Positions 35,209 through 43,218 of a DNA stretch of 64,000 bases are shown piece after piece. How positions within the stretch are numbered: the stretch's first letter is position 1; every line of letters starts with the position of its first letter. The notes under the pieces are model-generated. The model did not search any database, was not told the origin of the DNA, and saw nothing but the letters and a program-made list of their open reading frames with translations. The stretch covers positions 82,301 through 146,300 of the forward strand of contig CAYPBJ010000003.1 of NCBI GenBank assembly GCA_964408945.1. The letters run 5' to 3'. Made by a program: the position numbers and the translations under genes. Source of the DNA: VMCP01 sp964408945 (GTDB lineage: Bacteria; Bacteroidota; Bacteroidia; NS11-12g; UBA955).

Positions 35209-35299
35209 TGGTCCATAGTCCGTGGTCCATAGTCCGTGGTCCATGGTCCGTAGTCCGTGGTCCATAGTCCATAGTCCGTAGTCCGTAGTCCGTAGTCCA
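35209..35299. repeat. Array of 13 heptamer repeats, consensus T(A/G)GTCC(A/G)
   Basis: Thirteen 7-bp units run without a phase break: the variants TAGTCCG, TGGTCCA, TAGTCCA and TGGTCCG alternate irregularly. Variation is confined to positions 2 and 7. The array fills most of the murQ to 35338 divergent gap. The same unit family occurs at 43216-43404. Confidence 0.9.
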
Positions 35300-35337
35300 A
35301 CGACCCTGTACCAATTACCAATTACCAAAGACAAAAA

Positions 35338-35700
35338 ATGTCCTTACAAAAAGAAATAAAATCAAAATGGCTCCAAATAGTGGAGTTTATTGAAAAGAAC
35401 TTCGAAAAGAAACCCGATTTAAATGCGGTGTTATTTTTGATTGGCATAAGAGAACTCGGGCAGATAAACGAGAAGCCCTTCACGAAAGAAGAGAAAACTC
35501 ATCTCATGCATATTGCCAACTGCAGGGTACTCAGTTTTTCTGGGTATTATAAACTCATTGGTCAGGATCAAAACGGTTGGCCAGTTTGGGAAAAAGATCA
35601 GCCCATTCCAAATTTAACCTTGTTGGAACAAGAAAATTTGCTCAGACAACACATCATAGAGTACTTTGAACAAGAAGAGATTATCGTATTTGACGAATAA
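35338..35700 (+). CDS. Conserved hypothetical protein
   Basis: The 120-residue, probably cytoplasmic protein has no signal peptide or membrane segment. Recognisable features are an amphipathic N-terminal helix (KEIKSKWLQIVEFIEKNFEK), a central NAVLFLIGIRELGQ stretch, GYYKLIGQDQNGWPVWEKDQPIPNL (shown here as GYYKLIGQDQNGW then PVWEKDQPIPNL), and an acidic C-terminus. I do not recognise a domain with known function. The codon pattern and start right after a non-coding repeat support a real gene. It is followed by the rimP promoter. Confidence 0.7.
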   Translation: MSLQKEIKSKWLQIVEFIEKNFEKKPDLNAVLFLIGIRELGQINEKPFTKEEKTHLMHIANCRVLSFSGYYKLIGQDQNGWPVWEKDQPIPNLTLLEQENLLRQHIIEYFEQEEIIVFDE

Positions 35701-35746
35701 TTCTAGATATCAAGCGCAATTGTGGTGAAAATTTACGAATTATTGC

Positions 35747-35754
35747 TATATTTG
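35747..35754 (+). promoter_or_regulatory. Promoter -7 box of rimP-nusA-infB
   Basis: TATATTTG matches TAnnTTTG exactly; transcription should begin near 35760. The -33 element is weak (no TTG at 18-20 bases). Confidence 0.55.
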
Positions 35755-35782
35755 CAAGACTTTTCCAAAGTTAAAAGTTAGG

Positions 35783-35814
35783 AAGGGGGCAGGCGAAAAG
35801 CAGTCCCCTTTTTT
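35783..35814 (+). terminator. Leader hairpin with T-run before rimP (possible attenuator)
   Basis: AAGGGG (35783-35788) pairs with CCCCTT (35805-35810), with an internal GC/GC helix and a GCGAAAAG loop region, and a T-run follows to 35814. It ends 8 bases before the rimP ATG at 35822 and lies downstream of the promoter box, so it would be in the operon's own leader. It may instead terminate readthrough from the upstream gene. Confidence 0.65.
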
Positions 35815-35821
35815 ATTGGAT

Positions 35822-36286
35822 ATGAAAAAGTTAGGAGAAAAATTAAAAGCACTCGTTGATCAAGAAGCTATAGCTTTTGATCTTTTTGTAGTTCATTACA
35901 CGGTAAGTCCTACCGGTTTGTTCCGCTTTTATGTTGACTCTCAAGAACCCTTGTCAATGAAATCGTTGGCCGATTTCACCAGGCATGTTTCCAACTTGAT
36001 AGATGAAAACGATTTTGGAGACCACCCCTTTACCTTCGAAATTTCATCGCCTGGAGCGGATGCTCCTCTAAAGGACTTTAGACAATTTCACAAACACGTG
36101 GGCCGATCTTTCGAAATTCATACTCAGGAAAATTCCTACACAGGAAAACTTGAGGCAATTGATGGTGATGTCCTCAAAATATTGAAGGAATACAAAGAAA
36201 AAGGAAAGAAAAAAATAGAAATTCAACCTGTTGATGTTCCCTTTTCTGACATAAAAGAAGCAAAAATTATCATAAGTTTTAAATAG
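35822..36286 (+). CDS. rimP: Ribosome maturation factor RimP
   Basis: RimP assists assembly of the 30S subunit. The 154-residue product has the family order: an N-terminal alpha/beta domain (FDLFVVHYTVSPTGLFRFYVD), an FTFEISSPGADAPLKDFRQF block (the SSPG-x4-PL motif, about residues 78-88) and a C-terminal SH3-like barrel (SYTGKLEAIDGDVLKI). The chosen ATG is 6 bases after an in-frame TTG that lies right behind the leader hairpin. It is followed after 1 base by nusA. Confidence 0.93.
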   Translation: MKKLGEKLKALVDQEAIAFDLFVVHYTVSPTGLFRFYVDSQEPLSMKSLADFTRHVSNLIDENDFGDHPFTFEISSPGADAPLKDFRQFHKHVGRSFEIHTQENSYTGKLEAIDGDVLKILKEYKEKGKKKIEIQPVDVPFSDIKEAKIIISFK

Positions 36287-36287
36287 T

Positions 36288-37541
36288 ATGAAAGCAAAGT
36301 CCAAAGAGCTAGGTATAAACCTGGTGGAAAGTTTCTCAGAATTCAAAGAATTCAAGAACATCGACCGCGCCACCATGATGCGCGTGCTTGAAGATGTATT
36401 TAGAAACATCCTTAAAAAGAAGTACGGTCAAGAAGCTAATTTTGACATCATTATCAACACCGAAACCGGTGATATTGAAATGTACCACCTACGACTGATT
36501 GTGGAAGAAGGGGAAGTGGAAGATGAAAACCTTCATATTTCTCTGACTGAAGCTCAACAATTAGAGGCCGATTACCAAGTTGGGGAAGATTGTATTCAAC
36601 AAATTGGCTTGGAAGACTTCGGACGTAGAAACGTGTTGAATGCCCGTCAAGCTTTGATGTCTAGAATCATTGAACTCGAAAAAGACGAATTGTTCCGCAA
36701 ATACGGTGATCGCCGTGGTGAAATCATCACTGGTGAAGTTTATAATGTTTGGAAACGTGAAATCATGGTTCTTGATGATGAAGGAAACGAATTAACCCTC
36801 CCTAAAGATCAAATGATTCCGCGCGACATTTACAAGAAGGGCGATGCCATTCGTGCAGTCATCAAAGATGTTGAAATGGATAAAGGCAGTCCAAAAATCA
36901 TACTTTCTCGTACCTCACCTGAGTTCTTGGAGCGATTGTTTGAGTTGGAAGTTCCTGAAATTTTAGACGGTTTAATAACCATCAAGAAAATAGTTCGTGA
37001 ACCAGGTGAAAGAGCTAAAGTAGCTGTTGAAAGCTACGATGACCGAATTGATCCAGTGGGCGCTTGCGTAGGTGTTAAAGGTGCTCGTATTCATGGTATT
37101 GTGAGAGAGTTACGCAATGAAAATATTGACGTAATTAATTTTACAACCAACGAGACCCTCTTCATACAACGTGCTCTCCAACCTGCTGCTATCAGCAAAA
37201 TGGACATCCAAGACGGTACTGCCAATGTATACCTTGAAAGTGATCAAGTTTCTTTGGCTATTGGTCGCGGAGGACATAACATCAAGTTAGCTTCGAAGCT
37301 TACAGGATACCAAATTGAAGTTTATCGTGTCAATGCTGACTCTGAAGACGACGTAGATTTGGATGAATTCTTAGACGAAATTGATACTTGGATTATTGAA
37401 GAATTCAAGAAGATTGGCTTAGATTCAGCAAAAGATGTATTGAGAACTTCCGTTCAAGATCTTCTCCAACGCACTGACCTTGAAGAAGAAACCATTCTTC
37501 AAGTACAGAAAATTCTCCGCGAAGAATTCGACGAAGAATAA
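36288..37541 (+). CDS. nusA: Transcription termination/antitermination factor NusA
   Basis: NusA binds RNA polymerase and RNA to modulate pausing, termination and antitermination. The 417-residue product has the N-terminal RNAP-binding domain, an S1 domain (RRGEIITGEVYNVWKREIMV, about 142-161), and KH domains with RTSPEFLERLFELEVPEI, DPVGACVGVKGARIHGIVREL and LAIGRGGHNIKLASKLTGY. The short length lacks the C-terminal acidic repeats of the E. coli protein, as is usual in Bacteroidota. It lies 1 base after rimP and about 110 bases before infB. Confidence 0.97.
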   Translation: MKAKSKELGINLVESFSEFKEFKNIDRATMMRVLEDVFRNILKKKYGQEANFDIIINTETGDIEMYHLRLIVEEGEVEDENLHISLTEAQQLEADYQVGEDCIQQIGLEDFGRRNVLNARQALMSRIIELEKDELFRKYGDRRGEIITGEVYNVWKREIMVLDDEGNELTLPKDQMIPRDIYKKGDAIRAVIKDVEMDKGSPKIILSRTSPEFLERLFELEVPEILDGLITIKKIVREPGERAKVAVESYDDRIDPVGACVGVKGARIHGIVRELRNENIDVINFTTNETLFIQRALQPAAISKMDIQDGTANVYLESDQVSLAIGRGGHNIKLASKLTGYQIEVYRVNADSEDDVDLDEFLDEIDTWIIEEFKKIGLDSAKDVLRTSVQDLLQRTDLEEETILQVQKILREEFDEE

Positions 37542-37562
37542 GACATTTTATAAAAACGGCCT

Positions 37563-37620
37563 TCCTTGGGAGCCGATCGGGGAAATTCCATTTGTAGTTT
37601 CCCCGATAAATCCTTGGGAG
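37563..37620. repeat. 10-bp hairpin flanked by 10-bp direct repeats, nusA-infB gap
   Basis: ATCGGGGAAA (37576-37585) and TTTCCCCGAT (37598-37607) form a perfect 10-bp stem with a 12-base loop. TCCTTGGGAG occurs at both 37563-37572 and 37611-37620, bracketing it. No T-run follows, so it is not a typical terminator. The right copy of the direct repeat contains the TTG of the infB promoter. Confidence 0.7.
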
Positions 37621-37644
37621 TTATAAAGGATACCATTAAATTTG
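37614..37644 (+). promoter_or_regulatory. infB promoter in the nusA-infB gap
   Basis: TTG at 37614-37616, a 20-base spacer and TAAATTTG at 37637-37644: a full Bacteroidota consensus. The infB ATG is 9 bases downstream of the box, implying a very short leader. infB can therefore be transcribed independently of rimP-nusA. Confidence 0.7.
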
Positions 37645-37653
37645 AATGAAATT

Positions 37654-40458
37654 ATGGCGGAATACCGTTTAGCAAAAGTTGCCAAAGAAATCAATCGCAG
37701 TGCCACTGCTATAGCCGATTTTTTAAATTCGAAAGGCTTTAGTGTTGATGCTCGTCCTACAACCAAAATAACCGAGGATATGTATCAAGCTTGTCTGAAA
37801 GAGTTTTCAGCAGACAGAGCTGCAAAAGAAGAAGCTGACAAACTAAAAGCGAATCAACCCGCTCGCCCAATACCTACTCGCGAAAAGGCAGAAACGGTAG
37901 ATACAACCTCCGCACCTGAAACTATTTCAGTTTCAGCTCCAGAACCTGTTGTAGAAGTTCCTGTTGAAACAACTAAAGTTGTTGAAACTGGTGCAGTTGA
38001 AAATACACCTGAAACTTCAGAAATTCCTGTAAAAGAGATTACTGAAGAACAACATGTTTCAAGAATTAAGGTCGTTGGAAAAATTGACCTTACTCCCAAA
38101 ACAAAGAAAAAAGTTGAAGAGGTTAAAGTAGAAACACCAGCTCCGATTGAAGTTGTAACTCCAATCGAACCAATTGCAGCCATCGAGCCAAAGGCAACTG
38201 AGGTAATAGAAGAAATATCTGTTCCAGAAAAAATAGAAATCAAGGAAGAGGCAGTCGTTGTAGAAGAAGTGAAAGCACCCCTTGTTGATGAACCTGCTTC
38301 TGATGAACCTGAAAGACACGAAACCAGAAGAGAAGTCCTTTCTGGACCTAAAGTTTTAGGAAAAATTCAACTTCCAGTTGAGAAAAGCGGAAACTCATCC
38401 CTTGCACAAGAAGCCCGAAAGGACATGCAAGAGATCCGCAAAAAACGAAAACGCAAAGAAAAAGGTGTTGAAGTTAAAGTGGCCGTTCAAGAAACGGTTC
38501 AACGTGAAAATCAACACAATAAAACTCATAAACCCGTTACTGCACCTAAACCTGAAGTTACTACCTCACAAGTAAATACCAATGTGCGTTCTACCTTCAA
38601 CAGAATGGGCAGTAAGAAAAACGGTCGCGATAGAAAAAGAACAGACAACAAAGAAGAACGTAACCGCCGTTTCGAAGCAGAAAGACGCAGAAAAGATGAG
38701 GAAAGCAAAGTTCTTAAAGTAACAGAATTCTTGACAGCCAACGAACTGGCAACCATGATGAGCGTTCCTGTTACTCAAGTAATTTCTAAATGTTTCGCTT
38801 TGGGTATGATGGTTTCCATCAATCAACGTCTTGACGCTGAAACTATTCAATTGGTTGCAGATGACTTCAACTTTGAAGTTCAATTTGTAGATGCTGAATC
38901 TCAGGTTGAAGCAGTTGACGAAGAAATCGATAACCCAGCTGATTTAAAGCCAAGAGCACCTATTGTTACTGTTATGGGACACGTTGACCACGGTAAAACA
39001 TCGTTGCTCGATTATATTCGTCAAGAAAACGTAATTGCTGGTGAAGCAGGTGGTATAACCCAACACATAGGCGCTTACGAAGTAACATTGAAAGATGGTA
39101 AGAAAATCACTTTCCTCGACACTCCGGGTCACGAAGCATTTACAGCAATGCGTGCTCGTGGTGCGAAGGTTACCGATATGGCCATTATTGTTATTGCAGC
39201 AGACGACAGTGTCATGCCGCAAACAAGAGAGGCTATTGCTCACGCTCAAGCAGCAGGAGTTCCTATGATTTTCGCTTTCAATAAAATTGATAAAGATGGT
39301 GCCAACGCAGATAAAATTCGCGAACAATTGGCATCCATGAATATATTGGTTGAGGATTGGGGTGGTAAATTCCAAGCTCAAGAAATCAGTGCTAAAAAAG
39401 GCCTAAATATTGATGTCCTTTTAGAAAAAGTACTTTTGGAAGCTGAAATGATGCAACTAACAGCTAATCCTGATAGAAGAGCTAAAGGTACCGTCATTGA
39501 AGCAACTCAAGAAAAAGGAAGGGGTATCGTTTGTACACTATTGATTCAAACTGGTACACTTAGAGTGGGTGATCATATGGTTGCTGGATCTCAATATGCT
39601 AAAGTTCGTGCATTATTTAATGAACGTGGACAACGCATTGAGGAAGCACCGCCATCAACTCCTGTAAAAATATTAGGATTCTCAGATGCTCCAACGTCTG
39701 GAGATATTTTCGCTATAATGGCAAACGAAGACGAAGCCAAAACTCTTGCAAACAAGAGACAACAATTGGTGCGTGAGCAGGGTATTAGAACGAAACGACA
39801 CATTACTCTTGACGAAATTGGTCGCCGTTTAGCAATCGGTAATTTCAAAGAATTGAAAGTGATTGTGAAAGCAGACGTTGATGGTTCTTCTGAAGCATTA
39901 ACAGACGCCTTAATGAAATTAACAAGCGACGAAATTGCCGTAAATGTGATTCACAGCGGTGTGGGACAGATTACTGAAAGCGATGTTTTATTGGCTTCAG
40001 CTTCTGACGCAATCATTGTTGGTTTCCAAGTAAGGCCTTCAGCTAAAGCTCGATTGATTGCTGAAAACGAACAAATTGATATCCGTACATACAGCATCAT
40101 ATATCAAGCCATCGAAGAAATTAAATCCGCGATGGAAGGTATGTTGTCTCCTGAAATCGTTGAAAAAGTTATTGGTCACGTGGAAATTCGCGAAGTATTC
40201 AAAATCACGAAAGTGGGTACCATCGCAGGTTCTTATGTTACTGACGGTAAAGTCGAGCGCGGAAGTAAGATACGCGTCATTAGAAACGGTGTAGTGAAAC
40301 ATGAAGGCATATTAGCCTCTTTGAAACGTTTTAAAGACGACGTTAAAGAAGTAACCAAAGGATACGAATGTGGACTGCAAATTTCAAACTTCAACGATAT
40401 TGAAGAAGGCGACTACCTAGAGGTATTCGTTGAAGAAGAAGTAAAACGTAAATTGTAA
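37654..40458 (+). CDS. infB: Translation initiation factor IF-2
   Basis: IF-2 is the GTPase that places initiator tRNA on the ribosome. The product is ~934 residues from the ATG at 37654 (MAEYRLAKVAKEINRSATAI); an in-frame TTG 12 bases earlier is inside the promoter. An IF2_N domain is followed by a long Val/Glu/Pro/Lys-rich disordered region (about 70-330). A second IF2_N-like domain precedes the G domain, which has GHVDHGKTSLLDYIRQ (G1), DTPGHEAFTAMRARG (G3) and FNKIDK (G4). Domains II-IV complete it, ending EVFVEEEVKRKL. Confidence 0.97.
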   Translation: MAEYRLAKVAKEINRSATAIADFLNSKGFSVDARPTTKITEDMYQACLKEFSADRAAKEEADKLKANQPARPIPTREKAETVDTTSAPETISVSAPEPVVEVPVETTKVVETGAVENTPETSEIPVKEITEEQHVSRIKVVGKIDLTPKTKKKVEEVKVETPAPIEVVTPIEPIAAIEPKATEVIEEISVPEKIEIKEEAVVVEEVKAPLVDEPASDEPERHETRREVLSGPKVLGKIQLPVEKSGNSSLAQEARKDMQEIRKKRKRKEKGVEVKVAVQETVQRENQHNKTHKPVTAPKPEVTTSQVNTNVRSTFNRMGSKKNGRDRKRTDNKEERNRRFEAERRRKDEESKVLKVTEFLTANELATMMSVPVTQVISKCFALGMMVSINQRLDAETIQLVADDFNFEVQFVDAESQVEAVDEEIDNPADLKPRAPIVTVMGHVDHGKTSLLDYIRQENVIAGEAGGITQHIGAYEVTLKDGKKITFLDTPGHEAFTAMRARGAKVTDMAIIVIAADDSVMPQTREAIAHAQAAGVPMIFAFNKIDKDGANADKIREQLASMNILVEDWGGKFQAQEISAKKGLNIDVLLEKVLLEAEMMQLTANPDRRAKGTVIEATQEKGRGIVCTLLIQTGTLRVGDHMVAGSQYAKVRALFNERGQRIEEAPPSTPVKILGFSDAPTSGDIFAIMANEDEAKTLANKRQQLVREQGIRTKRHITLDEIGRRLAIGNFKELKVIVKADVDGSSEALTDALMKLTSDEIAVNVIHSGVGQITESDVLLASASDAIIVGFQVRPSAKARLIAENEQIDIRTYSIIYQAIEEIKSAMEGMLSPEIVEKVIGHVEIREVFKITKVGTIAGSYVTDGKVERGSKIRVIRNGVVKHEGILASLKRFKDDVKEVTKGYECGLQISNFNDIEEGDYLEVFVEEEVKRKL

Positions 40459-40564
40459 TTTCGTCTGAAAAAAAATAATTTTTAACGACACTGCAACGAA
40501 AATTCCATATAAATCGTCTAGTTTGGTATAAAACTTGCACATCGAAAATAAAAAACAACAGAAT

Positions 40565-40984
40565 ATGAAAAAGGCATTATCATTCTTGGCTGTAGCTCTC
40601 ACAATAGTGACCTCAGCTTTCGCTCAAAAAACAGCTGTTCAACCTGAACCCGCTATTAAATGGGAACACAAATCTCACGATTTTGGAAACATTAAAATGG
40701 GTCCTCCAGCTGATATCGTTTTCAAATTCACCAATACTTCAAACGCTCCTGTTGTAATTAAAAATGCTCAGGCTTCATGCGGATGCACTACTCCATCTTG
40801 GACAAAAACTCCCATCATGCCAGGTGAATCTGGCGAAGTAAAGGCTAGTTATGGCACAGATGGCCGTCCTGGGTATTTCCAAAAATCGGTTAAAGTAGAA
40901 TTTGACAACGGTAATACCACCGATCTTACCATCAGTGGAACTGTAACAACAGAACCTGAGTCAAAGAAAAGTGACATCAAATAA
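40565..40984 (+). CDS. Exported DUF1573 protein (copy 1)
   Basis: The 139-residue product starts at the ATG at 40565, which gives a signal peptide (MKKALSFLAVALTIVTSAFAQ); the frame opens 30 bases earlier at a TTG. One DUF1573 domain follows, an Ig-like beta-sandwich: HDFGNIKMGPPADIVFKFTN, then ASCGCTTPSWTKTPIMPGESGEVKA and GYFQKSVKVEF. The SCGCTTP segment is the family hallmark. Periplasmic or surface location is expected; no activity is known. It is followed after 7 bases by a close paralogue. Confidence 0.88.
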   Translation: MKKALSFLAVALTIVTSAFAQKTAVQPEPAIKWEHKSHDFGNIKMGPPADIVFKFTNTSNAPVVIKNAQASCGCTTPSWTKTPIMPGESGEVKASYGTDGRPGYFQKSVKVEFDNGNTTDLTISGTVTTEPESKKSDIK

Positions 40985-40991
40985 GAATCCC

Positions 40992-41423
40992 ATGAAAAAG
41001 TTCCTTTTATCATTGGCAAGCCTTTTCTTCGTTGTTGGAGCGTTTGCTCAAACACAAGATGAATTAGCTGAAAAAACCAGTAATGCGAATCTAGTATTTG
41101 AAACCTCTAGCCACAGCTTTGGGAATATCATTGAAGGACAAATTGCAACATACGAATTCAAATTCACAAACACCGGTACTGAACCTCTAGAACTTACTAA
41201 TGTGCGTGCTAGTTGCGGATGTACAACTCCAAAATGGCCTCGTGAATTGATTCAACCTGGACAAACTTCTGTTGTTAGAGCAGAATATAATTCCAGCGGA
41301 AGACCCGGCACGTTCAACAAGAACATTTTTGTAACCAGCAATGCAGGTCAAGCGACCTTAACCATTTCTGGAAATGTGATTAAAGAACCTGAAAAGCCCA
41401 TTTCTCCAATCATTATAAAGTAA
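40992..41423 (+). CDS. Exported DUF1573 protein (copy 2)
   Basis: The 143-residue product begins with the signal peptide MKKFLLSLASLFFVVGAFAQ at the ATG at 40992; the frame opens 21 bases earlier, inside copy 1. The DUF1573 domain shows HSFGNIIEGQIATYEFKFTN, ASCGCTTPKWPRELIQPGQT and RPGTFNKNIFVTSN. It is clearly the nearest relative of copy 1 in this cluster, with the same SCGCTTP motif and spacing, consistent with tandem duplication. A terminator follows directly. Confidence 0.88.
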   Translation: MKKFLLSLASLFFVVGAFAQTQDELAEKTSNANLVFETSSHSFGNIIEGQIATYEFKFTNTGTEPLELTNVRASCGCTTPKWPRELIQPGQTSVVRAEYNSSGRPGTFNKNIFVTSNAGQATLTISGNVIKEPEKPISPIIIK

Positions 41424-41426
41424 TAT

Positions 41427-41457
41427 AAAGGGCTGCCATAAAGCAGCCTTTTTTTAT
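41427..41457 (+). terminator. Terminator after DUF1573 copy 2
   Basis: GGCTGC and GCAGCC, extended by G-T and A-T pairs to about 10 bp, enclose a six-base loop and are followed by T7. It separates the first two DUF1573 genes from the SIMPL gene. Confidence 0.85.
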
Positions 41458-41492
41458 TAAAATAATTCCTGTCTATTTTCGTTTAACTCACT

Positions 41493-42245
41493 ATGAATCA
41501 AAGAACTTTAAACATCGTTGCCGTAGGGTTGATTTCCCTTGCTATCATTATCTCCTCAGCCATTCTTTCTGATGGATATAAATACAAATTTACATCCCAA
41601 GAAACCATCGCAACTACAGGCCTTGCCGAAAAAGAATTCCGTTCAGATTTAGCCAATTGGAGTGTTTCCTTCAAAAGGAAGGCAATGTCTAGAACTGAAG
41701 GTTTTGCACAGCTAAAAAAAGACGCGCAACGCGTTAAGGAATACTTGATTTCTAAAGGATTTAAATCTGACGAACTCATTTTTTCATCCATAGAGGCTGA
41801 CAAATCCTATTTAGAAAAAAGAGAAGAAAACAAATACGGCAATTACAGCTATACTCAAATTTTTGATGGTTACAACCTAAGTCAGTCCATTGACATTGAA
41901 ACTCCAAACATTGAACTAGTAGAACAAACATCAAGAGAAATCACAGAGCTCATCAATGAAGAAATTGAAATTAACTCTTCTACCCCTTCTTACTTTTACT
42001 CAAAACTCGAAGACTTAAAAATCTCTTTGATTGCAGATGCCACATCAAATGCCACAAACAGGGCTAAGAATATCGCTGAAAAAAGCAATAGTAGTCTCGG
42101 TGCATTAAGACAAGCAAGCATGGGTGTTTTTCAAATTACAGGTAAAAACTCGTCGGAAGAATTCTCATGGGGCGGTGTTTACAATACAACTGATATAAAT
42201 AAAAAAGCGAGTATCACTGTGAAACTCCAATTTGGAATTAAATAA
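41493..42245 (+). CDS. SIMPL (DUF541) domain protein
   Basis: The 250-residue product has a single N-terminal hydrophobic anchor or signal (about residues 8-27, LNIVAVGLISLAIIISSAIL). The SIMPL domain follows: an ETIATTGLAEKEFRSDLANWSVSF start, the AQRVKEYLISKGFKSDELIFSS middle part (shorter than 20 in either half: AQRVKEYLISKGF, KSDELIFSS), and DATSNATNRAKNIAEKSN near 185-203 with a final GVFQITGKNSS. SIMPL proteins are periplasmic or envelope-anchored oligomers of poorly known function. It is 2 bases before a DUF1573 gene and is probably in the same operon. Confidence 0.87.
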   Translation: MNQRTLNIVAVGLISLAIIISSAILSDGYKYKFTSQETIATTGLAEKEFRSDLANWSVSFKRKAMSRTEGFAQLKKDAQRVKEYLISKGFKSDELIFSSIEADKSYLEKREENKYGNYSYTQIFDGYNLSQSIDIETPNIELVEQTSREITELINEEIEINSSTPSYFYSKLEDLKISLIADATSNATNRAKNIAEKSNSSLGALRQASMGVFQITGKNSSEEFSWGGVYNTTDINKKASITVKLQFGIK

Positions 42246-42247
42246 TC

Positions 42248-42709
42248 ATGCGAATTCCAAAACATAGCTCATTTCTGTTCTTTATACTGCTGATAAATCA
42301 ATTATCCGCACAACTTACTTCTGATTCAGAAGGACCGTTGCAAGTGGTTGGAGCAAATAAATTATCGGCAAAATTAAACTCCGGCGATATTTTCGAAGCC
42401 GTATTTCACATCAGAAATAACTCCACCGAAACGCAATATATTGCCCAAGTAGCACCAGATTGCGTATGCACTCAATTTGCCTTCCCAGAAAAGGGAATCG
42501 AAGCAGGCGCAACTGACAGCATAATTCTTTTTTTACAATCAAAAAATGTTCCTCCGGGTCCCTTTTTTAAACGTGCATTTGTAGATTATACTGAAGGTTC
42601 ATTTGAACTTCAACTAGAAGGCGACATCACAGTTATTCGTCCAAAATACAAACAAGGAGAAAAACCTGTAATCTATCAACCCACCCAAATCAGAAAAGTC
42701 AATCAATGA
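42248..42709 (+). CDS. Exported divergent DUF1573-like protein (copy 3)
   Basis: The 153-residue product has a signal peptide (FLFFILLINQLSAQ, cleavage after SAQ). The beta-sandwich layout of DUF1573 is kept: GDIFEAVFHIRNNS, then APDCVCTQFAFPEKGIEAGA and PFFKRAFVDYT. The hallmark is changed to DCVCTQF, with the Cys pair kept in CxC form. A basic, Pro-rich tail (RPKYKQGEKPVIYQPTQ) ends it. Its last codon overlaps the start of copy 4 by 4 bases (ATGA). Confidence 0.75.
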   Translation: MRIPKHSSFLFFILLINQLSAQLTSDSEGPLQVVGANKLSAKLNSGDIFEAVFHIRNNSTETQYIAQVAPDCVCTQFAFPEKGIEAGATDSIILFLQSKNVPPGPFFKRAFVDYTEGSFELQLEGDITVIRPKYKQGEKPVIYQPTQIRKVNQ

Positions 42710-43218
42710 AATATTCGTATTTGATCATAGCTTTGGTGATAATATCTGCTTGCAACACCCAATTATCTTATTCAAATAAAGAGACTGCCTCATCAACGAG
42801 CAACACCACAATCACAACTACAACTAATACCACCATTATTCAAAATGGGAACCCAACTCCCAATCCTCTTACAAATCTCCAAAACTCAATTTCAGCTTCT
42901 GATTCCATCATTTGGAATGAACTCATTCATGACTTCCAAGATGTTCCTTCAGGGCCACCGGCAAGAACAAAATTTTATTTTGTCAACAAATCAATGAAGC
43001 CCATCACCATTACCGCGCTTCACCCTGGTTGTAGTTGCACTGCTACTGATTTCACAAAAACCCCAGTTTCACCAAAAGACACCGGTTGGGTTACAGCAGA
43101 CTATAAAACATCCAACACCTTTGGCCGGTTCCGTAAGCACATTGATGTCTATTTTGATAAAAATCCCAACGGCTATCACCTCATTTTGACAGGTAACGTT
43201 GATGCGATGATGAAATAG
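42706..43218 (+). CDS. DUF1573 lipoprotein (copy 4)
   Basis: The 170-residue product has a lipoprotein signal with lipobox IISAC (Cys about 16). A Ser/Thr/Asn-rich linker follows at about 20-65 (with TTITTTTNTTI). The DUF1573 domain then has HDFQDVPSGPPARTKFYFVN, HPGCSCTATDFTKTPVSPKD and FGRFRKHIDVYFD. The CSCT motif keeps the CxC. It overlaps copy 3 by 4 bases. Its TAG stop at 43216 is the first three bases of a 7-bp repeat array. Confidence 0.85.
   Translation: MKYSYLIIALVIISACNTQLSYSNKETASSTSNTTITTTTNTTIIQNGNPTPNPLTNLQNSISASDSIIWNELIHDFQDVPSGPPARTKFYFVNKSMKPITITALHPGCSCTATDFTKTPVSPKDTGWVTADYKTSNTFGRFRKHIDVYFDKNPNGYHLILTGNVDAMMK

Noticed and set aside
35209..35299. 67-codon frame through the heptamer array
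   Set aside because: A 7-bp repeat read in triplets (YGLWTMDHGLR-type) gives an artificial 21-bp periodic peptide; non-coding repeat.
38944..39381. 145-codon minus-strand frame
   Set aside because: Antisense to the infB G domain; no start context or homology.
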